DNA from: Nipponacmea schrenckii
Taxonomy: Eukaryota; Mollusca; Gastropoda; Lottiidae
Reading direction: 5' to 3'
Assembly: GCA_030562195.1 (NCBI GenBank)
Contig: CM060202.1
Span: 32,850,599 to 32,914,598 of the forward strand
DNA length: 64,000 bases
Shown here: piece after piece, positions 1 through 11,436 of the stretch
Layout of the letters: each line of letters starts with the position of its first letter
Numbering within the stretch: the stretch's first letter is position 1
Position numbers and translations under genes: made by a program
The notes under the pieces: generated by a model
The model's database searches: none
What the model saw: only the letters and a program-made list of their open reading frames with translations
What the model was told of the DNA's origin: nothing

Positions 1-1547
1 GTAAACCACAATTTCATTTATTTAATATATATAAAATCTTTGAATCATTTTAAATGGATGTAGAACGATTAAACTAAAAAATAAATTTGGATCGCTGAAA
101 CTCATATCTTGTAGATCGCCCAAACGCAACACACATTAAACAGATTGTTTTATAGGAAAAATTCGCAATTTTCAAATGACGATAAAAGCGGAAGTATAAA
201 TCTTACAATAAAGCTTTATATATCATTGGATAGAACTTCTCGAGAGCTATCACATTTGTACAGGTCAAAAATTCGCCAAAGGTCAACGTCAAAATATACC
301 ACCATTCTAATATTTTTTAAATTTTAATCGTAAAAAAATCAAAATCAAAATCAAAATTCAAAAATCGGTTAGCATATATATTTCGGCAACCGGTTATAGA
401 TTCTATATACATAAAAATAACACAAATCAAATTATCCCCCGAGACCCTATTTCGATTTAAAGAAAACACGCACAGTTAGTATAGAAGAAATTACAAAATT
501 TGAAATTTTTAAACGCGCAATTTTGATTAAAATACCAAGTGTGATATAATAATGGAGAGAGGAGATTAAGCGGTAGAAGAATATGTGAGAAAATCTGACT
601 TATCGAAATTAGGTCACATGATAGAGCTCTTTAAAGTTAAAACTCGTGATATTCAATTGGCTGCAAAACCGGAAGTAAACATCGGACAACAACACTGAAG
701 ATACCATTGGGTAGATATAATCAAGGGCAACAACTTTTGTTCAGGTCAAAAGGTCACCAAAGGTCAAGGTTGCGAAATATGAACCTTGAAAGTTTTGACA
801 ATTTCTAAAAATTTTCCACCGGAAATAAAAGAAAAGCAAAAGCGAAATTCAAAAAACCCTTCCCATACTTTTTTGCGCAATCGATGGATGTTTTTAGAAA
901 ATCTAAAATTATGCAAATTGGATTTGACCCTGAGAACTTATTGAGAGTTTAACAAAACTTAATCATATCAAGATGGCGGCTGATTCGTTACTTCCGGTTC
1001 AGATTTTCTTAATTTAGCATCATAAGATAGACAATTGTAGCTAATTGCAAAAAAAGTTTTTCAAATATCTTTAATATTCCGGAAGTTAGCATTTTTCACT
1101 TTAACAGCAAATAACGTCAAAACCGGAAGTGATATCGAAATTTTGAAAATAAGTTATACATTGTAATTTAAATGTCGATATATCTGTAAGTTTTCAGATT
1201 GATCGAAAGAAAATTGTAGAAGTTAGAAAATGCTTAAAATTTAAAATTCAAATTGTCAGCGACAAAGTTAGGAATAGTCAATTTCTTAAATTGCTATCTT
1301 TTAGAACTAAGTTCAATGTAGTTACCTAAAAGAGAACGATCAAAATCGGGTCAAAAATAAAGCCGCAAATCGAAAAACAAAGAAAAACTTAAGGATGCGC
1401 TACGTCATTTCCTGTTAGAAAAAAATGCATCAAAATACATTCATTAAAATTACTTTCACAGGTTCTACAAGGAAGTCAAAAGAGTGAATTCATAACATAT
1501 GTAGTTTTGGCTGGGCGCTCTGGGAAGAATTCGAAAAAAAAAAAAAA
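1..1547 (+). repeat. Z-family cassette, 5'-incomplete copy
   Basis: Non-coding cassette running into the A-tract at 1532-1546 (after TTCG) that marks the 3' end of this family. It carries the usual modules: ETS-like CCGGAAGT, the CAAGGGCAA motif near 723, and AGGTCA half-sites near 745-770. The first 60 bases match the sequence from 61982 onward nearly base for base, so it is a close relative of the copy at the other end of the window. No supported coding sequence; the small ORFs in it are open on both strands and low-complexity. Confidence 0.8.
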
Positions 1548-3739
1548 CTAGAGCCGTACGCCTAACGGCACTGAAGCAGTGCGTTCCATCCAGGGATTCG
1601 TTCGTTAAGCAAAAGACAAAAAGGGTTTATTAAAATAAAAAAATGTGCATCAGAAATGGATTTTGATTTCATAACAAACGCTCCCATACCCCCTTTCCCC
1701 CCTTTCCCCTCTTTGCCCCTCCCCATCCTTAGCCCTCATCATCAATTAAGATAGATAATAAGTTAAAATCATAATAAAAAATGGATAGAGGGTCGTTTAA
1801 TCTAAAAAAGAAATCCGGATCGCCGAAACTCATATTTGTAAATCGCCCAAACGTAGAGAATAATACCCAATACAATGTAGATTGTTTTATATATTAAATT
1901 CGCAATTTTCGGATGGCGATGAAACCAAAAGTAGATATCGTACAAAAAATATATATATAGCATTGGATAGACAATGTCGAAGCTATATACAAATCGAAAG
2001 GTCACTAATGGTTAAAGTTGTCTTAAGTCGCCAGGGTATAACATTGAGACACCACATAAATAGCGCGGCCTAACATTTTAAAATTTATATTGAATAGAGT
2101 TTCGTCCCTTAGACCATTATTCCAGTCAACTGTATATTATTGTTGCATAATATAAGAGATAAAATTTAAAATTCTAAAGGTTGTAATTTCGTTCCAAATA
2201 TTCAATATTTACATCACCCACAACAGGAAAAACATATATAACAACTTTGAATCATTTTAACTAGATGTACAACGATTAAACTAAAAAATAATTTCAGATC
2301 GCTGAAACTTATATCTTGTAGGTCGCCCAAATGCAACACATTAAACAGATTGTTTTATAGAGAAAATTCGCAATTTTCAAATGGCGATAAAAGTGGAAGT
2401 ATACATCTTACAATAAAGCTTAATATACCATTGGATAGAACTTCTCGAGAGCTATCATATTTGTACAGGTCAAAAATTCGTCAAAGGTCAACGTCACAAT
2501 ATACGACCCTTCAAAGTTTTTAAAAATTTTAATCGTTAAAAAATCAAAATCAAAATCAAAATTCAAAAATCGGTTTCCATATATATTTCGGCAATCGGTT
2601 GTAGATTCTATATACATCAAAATAACACAAATCGAATCATCCCCCGAGACCCTATTTCGATTTAAAGAAAAACACGCACAGTTAGTATAGAAGAAATTAC
2701 AAAATTTTTAAATTTTTAAACGCGCAATTTTGATTAAAGTACCAAGTGTGATATATTAATAGAAAGATGAGATTAAGCGTAAAAGGAATATGTAAGAAAT
2801 TCTGTCCTATGTAAATTGGGTCACGTGATAGAGCTCTTGAAAGTTAAAATTCGTGATTTTCAATTGGCTGCAAAACCGGAAGTAAACATCGGACAACAAA
2901 AGTGGAGATACCATTGGGCAGATATAATGAAGGGCAATAACTTTTGTTCAGGTCAAAAGGTCATCAAAGGTCAAGGTTGCGAAATATGACCGGTTAAAGT
3001 TTTGACAATTACTGAAAAAATTCAACCGGAAATAAAAGAAAAACAAAATCGAAATTCAAAAATTCCTTCCCATACTTTTTTGCGTAATCAATTGATGTTT
3101 CTAGAAAATCTAAAATTATGCAAATTAGACATATCCCTGAGAACTTATTTCAGTTTTACAAAATTTAGTCGTATCAATATGGCGGAAGATCTGTTACTTC
3201 CGGTTCGAATTTTCTTAATTTAGCATTATTCAATAGACAATTGTAGCTAATTGCAAAAGAAATTTTTCAAATATCTTCATTATTCCGGAAGTGCAAAGTT
3301 CAACTTTAAAAGCAAATAACATCAAAACCGGAAGTGATATCGTAATTTTGAAAAATAATTATACTTCGCAATCCAAATGTCTATATATCTGTAAGTTTTC
3401 AGATCGATCGAAATAAAACTGTAGAAGTTAGAAAATGCAAAAAATTTCAAATTCAAAATGTCAGCGACAAAGTTGGGAAATGTATAATTCTTAAATTGCT
3501 ATCTTTTAAAACTAAATTCAATGTAGTTACCTAAAAAAAAACGATCAAAATCGGATCAAAAATAAAGCCGCAAATTGAAAAACAAAGAAAAACTGTAGAC
3601 GGCGCTACGTCATTTCCTGTAGGTCAAAATGGCGTCAAAATACATTCATCAAATTTAGTCTCGCGGCATTTTCGGGAGAAATGTTAACAGAATGTGCGTG
3701 GCATGCGTAGTTTTGGCTGGGCGCTCTGACCAGAATTCG

Positions 3740-3775
<36 letters not shown>

Positions 3776-3816
3776 ATTTCGAAAACAAAGCAGTGCGTTC
3801 GATGAACGCACTGCAA
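1548..3816 (+). repeat. Z-family cassette, complete unit 1 (2269 bp)
   Basis: Begins CTAGAGCCGTACGCC, whose first bases fold as a small stem (GCCGT with ACGGC), followed by a second stem (GCACTG with CAGTGC). A pyrimidine-rich stretch of C and T follows (about 1682-1735). Four diverged modules start near 1902, 2370, 2853 and 3300. Each has GGAAGT-like DNA, a following TTGGATAGAT/CAAGGGCAATAACT block, then AGGTCA half-sites. The unit ends TTCG plus about 34 A, then a perfect 11-bp hairpin (3790-3814) and AACTAG. Head-to-tail with the next unit. Family membership is certain; the transposon class is not known. Confidence 0.85.
3790..3814. repeat. Terminal hairpin of Z cassette
   Basis: Perfect inverted repeat: GCAGTGCGTTC, loop GAT, GAACGCACTGC, followed two bases later by CTAG. 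The same hairpin, in the same place relative to CTAG, ends X and W cassettes. A hairpin just before a terminal CTAG is the pattern of Helitron 3' ends. Confidence 0.85.
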
Positions 3817-5217
3817 CTAGAGCCGTACGCCTAACGGCACTGAAGCAGTGCGTTCCATCCAGGGATTCGTTCGTTAAGCAAAAGACAAAATGGGTTTATT
3901 AAAATAAAAAAATATGCATCAGAAATGGACTTTGATTTCATAACAAACACTCCCATACCCCCCCCCCCCCCTTTTCCCTCTTTGCCCCTCCCCATCCTTA
4001 GCCCTCATCATCAATTAAGATAGATAATAAGTTAAAATCATAATAAAAAATGGATAGAGGGTCGTTTAATCTAAAAAAGATATCCGGATCGCCAAACTCA
4101 TATTTCTAAATCGCCCAAACGTAGGAATAATACCCATTACAATGTAGATTGTTTAATATATTAAATTCGCAATTTTCAGATGGCGATGAAACCAAAAGTA
4201 GATATCGTACAAAAAATATATATATAGCATTGGATAGACAATGTCGAAGCTATATACAAATCGAAAGGTCACTAATGGTTCAAGTTGTCTTAAGTCGCCA
4301 GGGCATAATATTGAGACACCACAGAAATAGCGCGGCCTAACATTTTAAAATTTATATTGAATAGAGTTTCGTCCCTTAGACCATTATTCCAGTCAACTAT
4401 ATATTATTGTTGCATAATTATAAGATATAAAATTTAAAATTCTAAAGGTTGTAATTTCGTTCCAAATATTCAATATTTACATCACCCACAACAGGAAAAA
4501 CATATATAACAACTTTGAATCATTTTAACTGGATATAGAACGATTAAACTAAAAAATAATTTCAGATCGCTGAAACTTATATCTTGTAGATCGCCCAAAT
4601 GCAACACATTAAACAGATTGTTTTATAGGGAAAATTCGCAATTTTCAAATGGCGATAAAAGCGGAAGTATACATCTTACAATAAAGCTTTATATATCATT
4701 GGATAGAACTTCTCGAGAGCTATCATATTTGTACAGGTCAAAAATTCGTCAAAGGTCAACGTCACAATATACGACCCTTCAAAGTTTTTAAAAATTTTAA
4801 TCGTTAAAAAATCAAAATCAAAATCAAAATTCAAAAATCGGTTTCCATATATATTTCGGCAATCGGTTATAGATTCTATATACATCAAAATAACACAAAT
4901 CGAATTATCCCCTGAGACTCTATTTCGATTTAAAGAAAAACACGCACAGTTAGTATAGAAGAAATTACAGAATTTTGAAATTTTTAAACGCGCAATTTTG
5001 ATAAAAATACCAAGTGTGATATATTAATGGAAAGATGACATTAAACGTAAAAGGAATATGTAAGAAATTCTGTCCTATGTAAATTAGGTCACGTGATAGA
5101 GCTCTTTAAAGTTAAAATTTGTGATTTTCAATTGGCTGCAAAACCGGAAGTGAACACCGGATAACAAAAGTGAAGATACCATTGGGCAGATTTAATCAAG
5201 GGCAATAACTTTTGTTC

Positions 5218-5247
5218 AGGTCACAAGGTCACCAAAGGTCAAGGTCA
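5218..5247 (+). promoter_or_regulatory. Cluster of four AGGTCA half-sites
   Basis: Four direct AGGTCA hexamers at 5218, 5226, 5236 and 5242, with spacers of 2, 4 and 0 bases. The last one is preceded by TCA, giving TCAAGGTCA, the monomer site of ERR/SF-1/FTZ-F1 nuclear receptors. The cluster sits directly after the CAAGGGCAATAACT motif and recurs, variously decayed, in most modules. Whether any receptor binds it is unknown. Confidence 0.5.
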
Positions 5248-6009
5248 CGAAATATGACCTTTTAAATTTTTTATGATTAGTGAAAAATTTCAACCGGAAA
5301 TAAACAAAAAGCAAAATTGAAATTCAAAAATTCCTTCCCATACTTTTTTGCGCAATCGATTGTTGTTTAGAGAAAATCTTAAATTATGCAAATTAGATTT
5401 AACCCTGAGGCTCCATTTTGAGTTTTACAAAAGTTAGTCATATCAATATGTCGGCTGATCCGTTACTTCCGGTAAGGATTTTTTTAATTTAGCATCATTA
5501 AATAGACAATTGTAGGTAATTGCAAAATAAATTTTTCAAATATCTTCATTATTCCGGAAGTGCAAAATTCAACTTTAAAAGCAAATAACATCAAAACCGG
5601 AAGTGATATCAAAGTTTTGAAAATTAATTATAGTTCGCAATCCAAATGTCTATATATCTGTAAATTTTCAGATCGATCGAAATAAAAATGTAGAAGTTGA
5701 AAAAAACGCAAAAATTAAAAATAAAAAAGTCAGCGACAAAGTTGGGAAATGTATAATTCTTAAATTGCTATCTTGTAAACAAAGATTAAATGTAATAAAC
5801 AAAGAAAACCCGATCCACTTTGATTAAAAACTAGCGTCGCAAATGTGAAAAAACCTAAAATTAGACATAACGTCGTACGTCATTTCCGGTTGGACAAAAT
5901 GGCGTGAAAACACATTCACCTGATTTAGTCTCGCGGCATTTACGGGAGAAATGTTGACAGTTTGTATGTGGCACTTGTAGTTTGGGCTGAGGACTCTGAC
6001 CAGAATTCG

Positions 6010-6040
<31 letters not shown>

Positions 6041-6054
6041 ATTTCGAAAACAAA

Positions 6055-6127
6055 GCAGTGCGTTCGATAGAACGCACTGCAAAAAAACATTTCGAAAACA
6101 AAGCAGTGCGTTCGATGAACGCACTGC
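6055..6127. repeat. Tandemly duplicated tail hairpin
   Basis: Two copies of the tail block end in hairpins at 6055-6080 (loop GATA) and 6103-6127 (loop GAT), both with 11-bp perfect stems. Only the loop length differs. Confidence 0.8.
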
Positions 6128-6129
6128 AA

Positions 6130-8149
6130 CTAGAGCCGTACGCCTAACGGCACTGAAGCAGTGCGTTCCATCCAGGGATTCGTTCGTTAAGCAAAAGACA
6201 AAAAGGGTTTATTAAAATAAAAAAATATGCATCAGAAACGGATTTTGATTTCATAACAAACGCTCCCATACCCCATTTCCCCCCTTTCCCCTCTTTGCCC
6301 CTCCCCATCCTTAGCCCTCATCATCAATTAAGATAGATAATAAGTTAAAATCATAATAACAAATGGATAGAGGGTCGTTTAATCTTAAAACGAAATCCGG
6401 ATCGCCGAAACTCATATTTGTAAATCGCCCAAACGTAGAGAATAATACCCAATACAATGTAGATTGTTTTATATATTAAATTCGCAATTTTCGGATGGCG
6501 ATGAAACCAAAAGTAGATATCGTACAAAAAATATATATATAGCATTGGATAGACAATGTCGAAGCTATATACAAATCGAAAGGTCACTAATGGTTAAAGT
6601 TGTCTTAAGTCGCCAGGGTATAACATTGAGACACCACATAAATAGCGCGGCCTAACATTTTAAAATTTATATTGAATAGAGTTTCGTCCCTTAGACCATT
6701 ATTCCAGTCAACTGTATATTATTGTTGCATAATATAAGAGATAAAATTTAAAATTCTAAAGGTTGTAATTTCGTTCCAAATATTCAATATTTACATCACC
6801 CACAACAGGAAAAACATATATAACAACTTTGAATCATTTTAACTAGATGTACAACGATTAAACTAAAAAATAATTTCAGATCGCTGAAACTTATATCACG
6901 TAGGTCGCCCAAATGCAACACATTAATCAGATTGTTTTATAGAGAAAATTCGCAATTTTCAAATGGCGATAAAAGCGGAAGTATACATCTTACAATAAAG
7001 CTTAATATATCATTGGATAGAACTTCTCGAGAGCTATCATATTTGTACAGGTCAAAAATTCGTCAAAGGTCAACGTCACAATATACGACCCTTCAAAGTT
7101 TTTAAAAATTTTAATCGTTAAAAAATCAAAATCAAAATCAAAATTCAAAAATCGGTTTCCATATATATTTCGGCAATCGGTTATAGATTCTATATACATC
7201 AAAATAACACAAATCGAATCATCCCCCGAGACCCTATTTCGATTTAAAGAAAAACACGCACAGTTAGTATAGAAGAAATTACAAAATTTTGAAATTTTTA
7301 AACGCGCAATTTTGATTAAAGTACCAAGTGTGATATATTAATAGAAAGATGAGATTAAGCGTAAAAGGAATATGTAAGAAATTCTGTCCTATGTAAATTG
7401 GGTCACGTGATAGAGCTCTTTAAAGTTAAAATTCGTGATTTTCAATTGGCTGGAAAACCGGAAGTAAACATCGGACAACAAAAGTGGAGATACCATTGGG
7501 CAGATATAATGAAGGGCAATAACTTTTGTTCAGGTCAAAAGGTCATCAAAGGTCAAGGTTGCGAAATATGACCGGTTAAAGTTTTGACAATTACTGAAAA
7601 AATTCAACCGGAAATAAAAGAAAAACAAAATCGAAATTCAAAAATTCCTTCCCATACTTTTTTGCGTAATCAATTGATGTTTCTAGAAAATCTAAAATTA
7701 TGCAAATTAGACATATCCCTGAGAACTTATTTCAGTTTTACAAAATTTAGTCGTATCAATATGGCGGAAGATCTGTTACTTCCGGTTCGAATTTTCTTAA
7801 TTTAGCATTATTCAATAGACAATTGTAGCTAATTGCAAAAGAAATTTTTCAAATATCTTCATTATTCCGGAAGTGCAAAGTTCAACTTTAAAAGCAAATA
7901 ACATCAAAACCGGAAGTGATATCGTAATTTTGAAAAATAATTATACTTCGCAATCCAAATGTCTATATATCTGTAAGTTTTCAGATCGATCGAAATAAAA
8001 CTGTAGAAGTTAGAAAATGCAAAAAATTTCAAATTCAAAATGTCAGCGACAAAGTTGGGAAATGTATAATTCTTAAATTGCTATCTTTTAAAACTAAATT
8101 CAATGTAGTTACCTAAAAAAAACGATCAAAATCGGATCAAAAATAAAGC
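6130..8149 (+). repeat. Z-family cassette, unit 3, cut by gap
   Basis: Close copy of unit 1; long stretches, for example 7500-8149, match 2920-3565 with only a handful of differences. This suggests recent duplication or ongoing homogenisation. It is interrupted by the scaffold gap inside the fourth module, before its A-tract. Confidence 0.85.
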
Positions 8150-8649
8150 NNNNNNNNNNNNNNNNNNNNNNNNNNNNNNNNNNNNNNNNNNNNNNNNNNN
8201 NNNNNNNNNNNNNNNNNNNNNNNNNNNNNNNNNNNNNNNNNNNNNNNNNNNNNNNNNNNNNNNNNNNNNNNNNNNNNNNNNNNNNNNNNNNNNNNNNNNN
8301 NNNNNNNNNNNNNNNNNNNNNNNNNNNNNNNNNNNNNNNNNNNNNNNNNNNNNNNNNNNNNNNNNNNNNNNNNNNNNNNNNNNNNNNNNNNNNNNNNNNN
8401 NNNNNNNNNNNNNNNNNNNNNNNNNNNNNNNNNNNNNNNNNNNNNNNNNNNNNNNNNNNNNNNNNNNNNNNNNNNNNNNNNNNNNNNNNNNNNNNNNNNN
8501 NNNNNNNNNNNNNNNNNNNNNNNNNNNNNNNNNNNNNNNNNNNNNNNNNNNNNNNNNNNNNNNNNNNNNNNNNNNNNNNNNNNNNNNNNNNNNNNNNNNN
8601 NNNNNNNNNNNNNNNNNNNNNNNNNNNNNNNNNNNNNNNNNNNNNNNNN
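8150..8649. other. Assembly gap, 500 N
   Basis: A run of exactly 500 N, identical in length to the two other gaps in the window, so probably a fixed-size scaffolding spacer and not a measured distance. Confidence 0.98.
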
Positions 8650-9104
8650 AGTTTATTTTAATTCATTATAAATCCAATATTTATTATGTACATTTTTGCC
8701 AACATCCAACTAGAGTTATCTTATCTTGTTGAGGAGAATTCATTGTGACAAGTTATGATTAGATCACGCGAGATCACGCGAGATTTCATTAAGAGGCTGT
8801 GGGAAACTAATTTGCATATGACCCTGAGTTGCGATGCTAAGTAGAAATGTTAGAATACAAAAGACAAATGTAGTAAGACATAATGCATAATACGCGTTTC
8901 AGGAAAGAAAATGCAAATGTTGAAAGTAACTAGTGAATGGTCACATGTTGATTGTAGTGAGACATTTGTAAAAGAATAAAAGTAAAATGTAAAAAAAGAA
9001 AAGTTTAAGTTAAAATGTGAAATGTATTATGATTTGTTGAATTTGTTGTCTGATAAAAAGAATTAATCATGAGATATAAGTACTTTGTGAACTGATTTTT
9101 AACA
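8650..9104. other. AT-rich stretch, no gene seen
   Basis: No supported ORF. The only small structure is a duplicated ATCACGCGAG near 8763-8782. It forms the 3' flank of the minus-strand THAP reading frame. Confidence 0.6.
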
Positions 9105-9533
9105 TCAGACCTGTCCGATTTTTGTATTTTCACTTAATGCTTGCAACATCTGTGATGTAAAAGCGCCAACTACATAACATCGAATTTTGACACAAATTCC
9201 CCGGCATATAACAATCGCCTCGTAACCAAGCTTTAACTTAGGAATGGGATTTTCTGGCGTCGGAACTCCTCCAATACAATGTTCAGAACAAACATAAATT
9301 TTCTTTGGTAGAAATTTGCGATTGATAGCCTTCATCCATTCGAGTTGAGCTGGTTCATCATTAGACGGCATCGATAAAAATCGGAAAGGTAACAAACATG
9401 GACATTTTTCGTGGGTAAAGTGATGAACTTCAAACACCATTTCCTTCCACTGGTTGATTTTTCGCCTATTATTGGTACAGTCGTTGATCGTACAAGATGT
9501 TCCTCCACTTTTCGTGTATTTTCTTTGATCCAT
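9105..9533 (-). CDS. THAP-type zinc-finger protein, short
   Basis: 142-residue reading frame starting at an ATG at 9533. The layout fits a THAP (C2CH) DNA-binding domain: an N-terminal C-x4-C (TSCTINDCTN), then an aromatic/basic stretch (VHHFTHEKCP). Next comes WMKAINRKFLPKK with the near-invariant Trp, then VCSEH (the C-x2-H pair) and a Pro-rich P-x-P-x-LGY tail, as in cnidarian and molluscan THAP proteins. THAP domains bind DNA in host regulators and in P-element-type transposases. No further domain follows; the last 40 residues are unremarkable. It could be an exon of a longer gene or a transposase remnant. A GC-rich segment with an E2F-like site lies upstream. Confidence 0.6.
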   Translation of the reverse strand: MDQRKYTKSGGTSCTINDCTNNRRKINQWKEMVFEVHHFTHEKCPCLLPFRFLSMPSNDEPAQLEWMKAINRKFLPKKIYVCSEHCIGGVPTPENPIPKLKLGYEAIVICRGICVKIRCYVVGAFTSQMLQALSENTKIGQV

Positions 9534-9694
9534 TCTTTTTCACTTTGATCGTTGAACAACGAAAAATTTATGTAAACAAAAAATATTTCGCCTTGACGCC
9601 ATTAACTAATACGTGAAACGGGAACGAGGCTAGGCAAATTTCACGCTCGTAATGGCGGACATGTCACATGATACTCTAATGGCCGCGCCCATGG

Positions 9695-9707
9695 TTTTGG
9701 CGGGAAA
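9695..9707 (-). promoter_or_regulatory. E2F-like site upstream of THAP frame
   Basis: TTTTGGCGGGAAA matches the E2F consensus and lies about 160 bases upstream of the THAP start codon. It sits in the only CpG-containing, less AT-rich patch nearby (9590-9770), which also has AATGGCGGAC (YY1-like). Function is inferred from motif and position only. Confidence 0.35.
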
Positions 9708-10063
9708 TATGAATGGACCCGCCTATAGCATAGAACTGTATACTGACTGGAACGCCAAGTCAGGTCTACTTCCGCTTCAATTTATGGTTAGGAGAATTTG
9801 ACACTCCACATGCATGACTTACTTCCGATGTAGTATAAATACATAGCGTTAAACAATAACAACAGCGATAAATCGATATTCATCAATGAAAATTAACCCC
9901 TGGAATTTTTAAAATTGTGTCACAGTTTTCTTTAATATGTTATTATTAATACTTATCAATATGGTTTTTTTTTAATAAAGTATAAGTGATATAATTATGA
10001 AGTTGAAATTGTGCTTGGTAATCTACTGAGTGTCTGATGAATCTGAACTGAACTAACCAAATA
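9708..10063. other. Intergenic between two THAP fragments
   Basis: No coding sequence. A TATAAATA octamer at about 9834-9841 could be a core promoter, but nothing downstream on either strand supports a transcript. Confidence 0.4.
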
Positions 10064-10263
10064 GAAAAGTGCTGTATAGTTGGCTGTTCAGCAAGTCGTA
10101 CAAGACATAAAGGTTTAAGTTTTTTCCACCTATTAAATGTCCATAACATACTAAATGGCGTTCAAGAAATTTGTAAATTGTAAGATGCATTAAATTTGGA
10201 GAGACTAACAATTTAACAGTTTTCTCAAGGCATTTTACTCCAGAATACCTTAGACCTATTACA
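10064..10263 (+). pseudogene. Second THAP-like domain, degraded
   Basis: The plus strand reads CCIVGCSASRTRHKGLSFFHL from 10070, a THAP-type C-x4-C start. About 150 bases later it reads SRHFTPEYL, the family's C-x-x-H-F motif with the Cys lost; frameshifts and stops lie between. It is oriented divergently from the THAP frame at 9533. The minus-strand ORF over the same bases is its shadow. Confidence 0.5.
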
Positions 10264-10504
10264 GCAGATAGTAGTAAGTTAAGATAATTGTTTCTCAGAT
10301 ATTGCTTTTCGCTTTTTCTTTCCAGAATAGAACTCTGCTTCCAGACATTGAATTTATGTTTAATAATTTGTAGAAACATTGGGCTTGGGGAAAAATATTC
10401 TGTTAGTGAAATAAAGGCTACTTGGTTTATTTATTCAGTTGTATTGTAAAAAAAAAAGCGGTTGCCTAGCAAGATACGCCCACTTTAAAATATATTTTCT
10501 GTTT

Positions 10505-10985
10505 TAACACAGCAGAAACTCTAACATTATCTAGGTCTAATCCAATCATCAATATAAATGTTCACACCAAATTTGATTCAAATCAGATGAAACCTAGTCT
10601 CTATTGCATTTACTAGCGAATTATCATGTGCAAGGGCAATAACTCAAATATAGTTCTTCGCAAAATATTCAATATTGAACTTGTTCAAGATCTTATCAAT
10701 ATAAATGATCACATCAAATTTCACTCAAATCAGATGAAAACTGCATTGTCTATCGCAATCACAAGCCAACTTCGCCTCGTTCTGACTTCAACGATCACAC
10801 CAAATTTCATTTAAATCAGATGAAAATTATTGTCTCTACTGTGTTCAAAAGTCTATTTCGATGGATTTTGACAGAGTCAAGGGCAATAAATCAAAAAATG
10901 TTCACGGAAAATCATCACTATCCAACTTGTCCAAGATCTCATTAATCATTTGATCACAGAAAGTTTCATTCAAACCTTATAATGT
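10505..10985 (+). repeat. Degenerate tandem repeat, about 95-150 bp units
   Basis: Four diverged units share ATCAATATAAATGATCACACC, AAATTT(C/G)ATTCAAATCAG and ATGAAA, near 10547, 10695, 10790 and 10938. Between them recurs CAAGGGCAATAA(C/A)TC (10632, 10879). That core is also embedded in the Z/X/Y cassettes. I regard this as a bivalve-type intergenic repeat (recollection of the motif, not a search). Confidence 0.55.
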
Positions 10986-11245
10986 GGGAGTATAAAATGA
11001 AATAACACAATACTTTATAATTTTGTTAAGTAATTTATTAATTATTAGAAGAGCAATTCATTTTATGTTAAATGATATAAACAATGAAGGTTTTTTTAAA
11101 ATATATTTATCAATAAGATGTACAGAATTGAAAAAAACAAGGAATATTATTTGAATAATAACTTTAAAGTCTTTAAATGGCATTTAGCAATTGTGAGTAC
11201 GATATACATGCACAGCTTTATGGAACAACAATCACTGGTTAAAGT
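10986..11245. other. AT-rich, no gene seen
   Basis: Low-complexity AT-rich DNA with no conserved protein motif in any frame. Confidence 0.5.
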
Positions 11246-11254
11246 TTATGCTAC

Positions 11255-11296
11255 GTTTCGGCGTGTTTCCCCCGCCGTCCTCAGGCACAGAATGAC
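11255..11296 (-). ncRNA. Hammerhead-like element of a retroelement end
   Basis: On the minus strand: CTGAGGA, a 5-bp stem (CGGCG with CGCCG) around a 9-base loop, then AAACG. This is close to the hammerhead core CUGANGA-stem II-GAAAC described at the ends of Penelope-like elements. If the full stem forms, the G before AAA is used in the stem, so catalytic activity is doubtful. It may be the end of a decayed Penelope-like element. Confidence 0.3.
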
Positions 11297-11436
11297 AAGA
11301 CATGATAGGCAACGATATATATACAATTGTACTTATTATTAAAATAACACAAGAGAGGAATAAGCTTATTGTCCCTACATCTTAATAAAAACGTTAAATT
11401 GTTACATGTTTGAACTCGTTTATTTATAGTTCTATG

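Larger units (their letters stand above)
3817..6129 (+). repeat. Z-family cassette, complete unit 2 (2313 bp)
   Basis: Same order of head stems, C/T-rich stretch and modules as the preceding unit, with point differences throughout. The C-run at 3957-3971 is longer than in its neighbours. The end differs from unit 1: after the A-tract (6010-6039) there are two successive tail blocks, each CATTTCGAAAACAAAG plus hairpin (6055-6080 and 6103-6127), so the tail block itself can be tandemly duplicated. Confidence 0.85.

Noticed and set aside
1882..2073. A 63-residue ORF repeated at 4149, 6464 and 63498 in Z cassettes
   Set aside because: Conserved only because the repeat is. The opposite strand is equally open, changes fall without codon preference, and some copies lack a true ATG.
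2420..2620. 66-70-residue minus-strand ORFs recurring in each Z cassette (also 4676, 7002)
   Set aside because: Low-complexity DFDFDF from a GATTTT run; no domain, no start context, position in non-coding modules.
5824..6129. ORFs with poly-Phe or poly-Lys over A-tracts (also 32235-32647, 37267-37748, 45381-45800)
   Set aside because: Translations of A/T-tracts and hairpins; no protein-like composition.
1..8149. CRISPR-like array reading of the regular repeats
   Set aside because: Units are kilobase-scale, eukaryotic, without short repeat-spacer structure.
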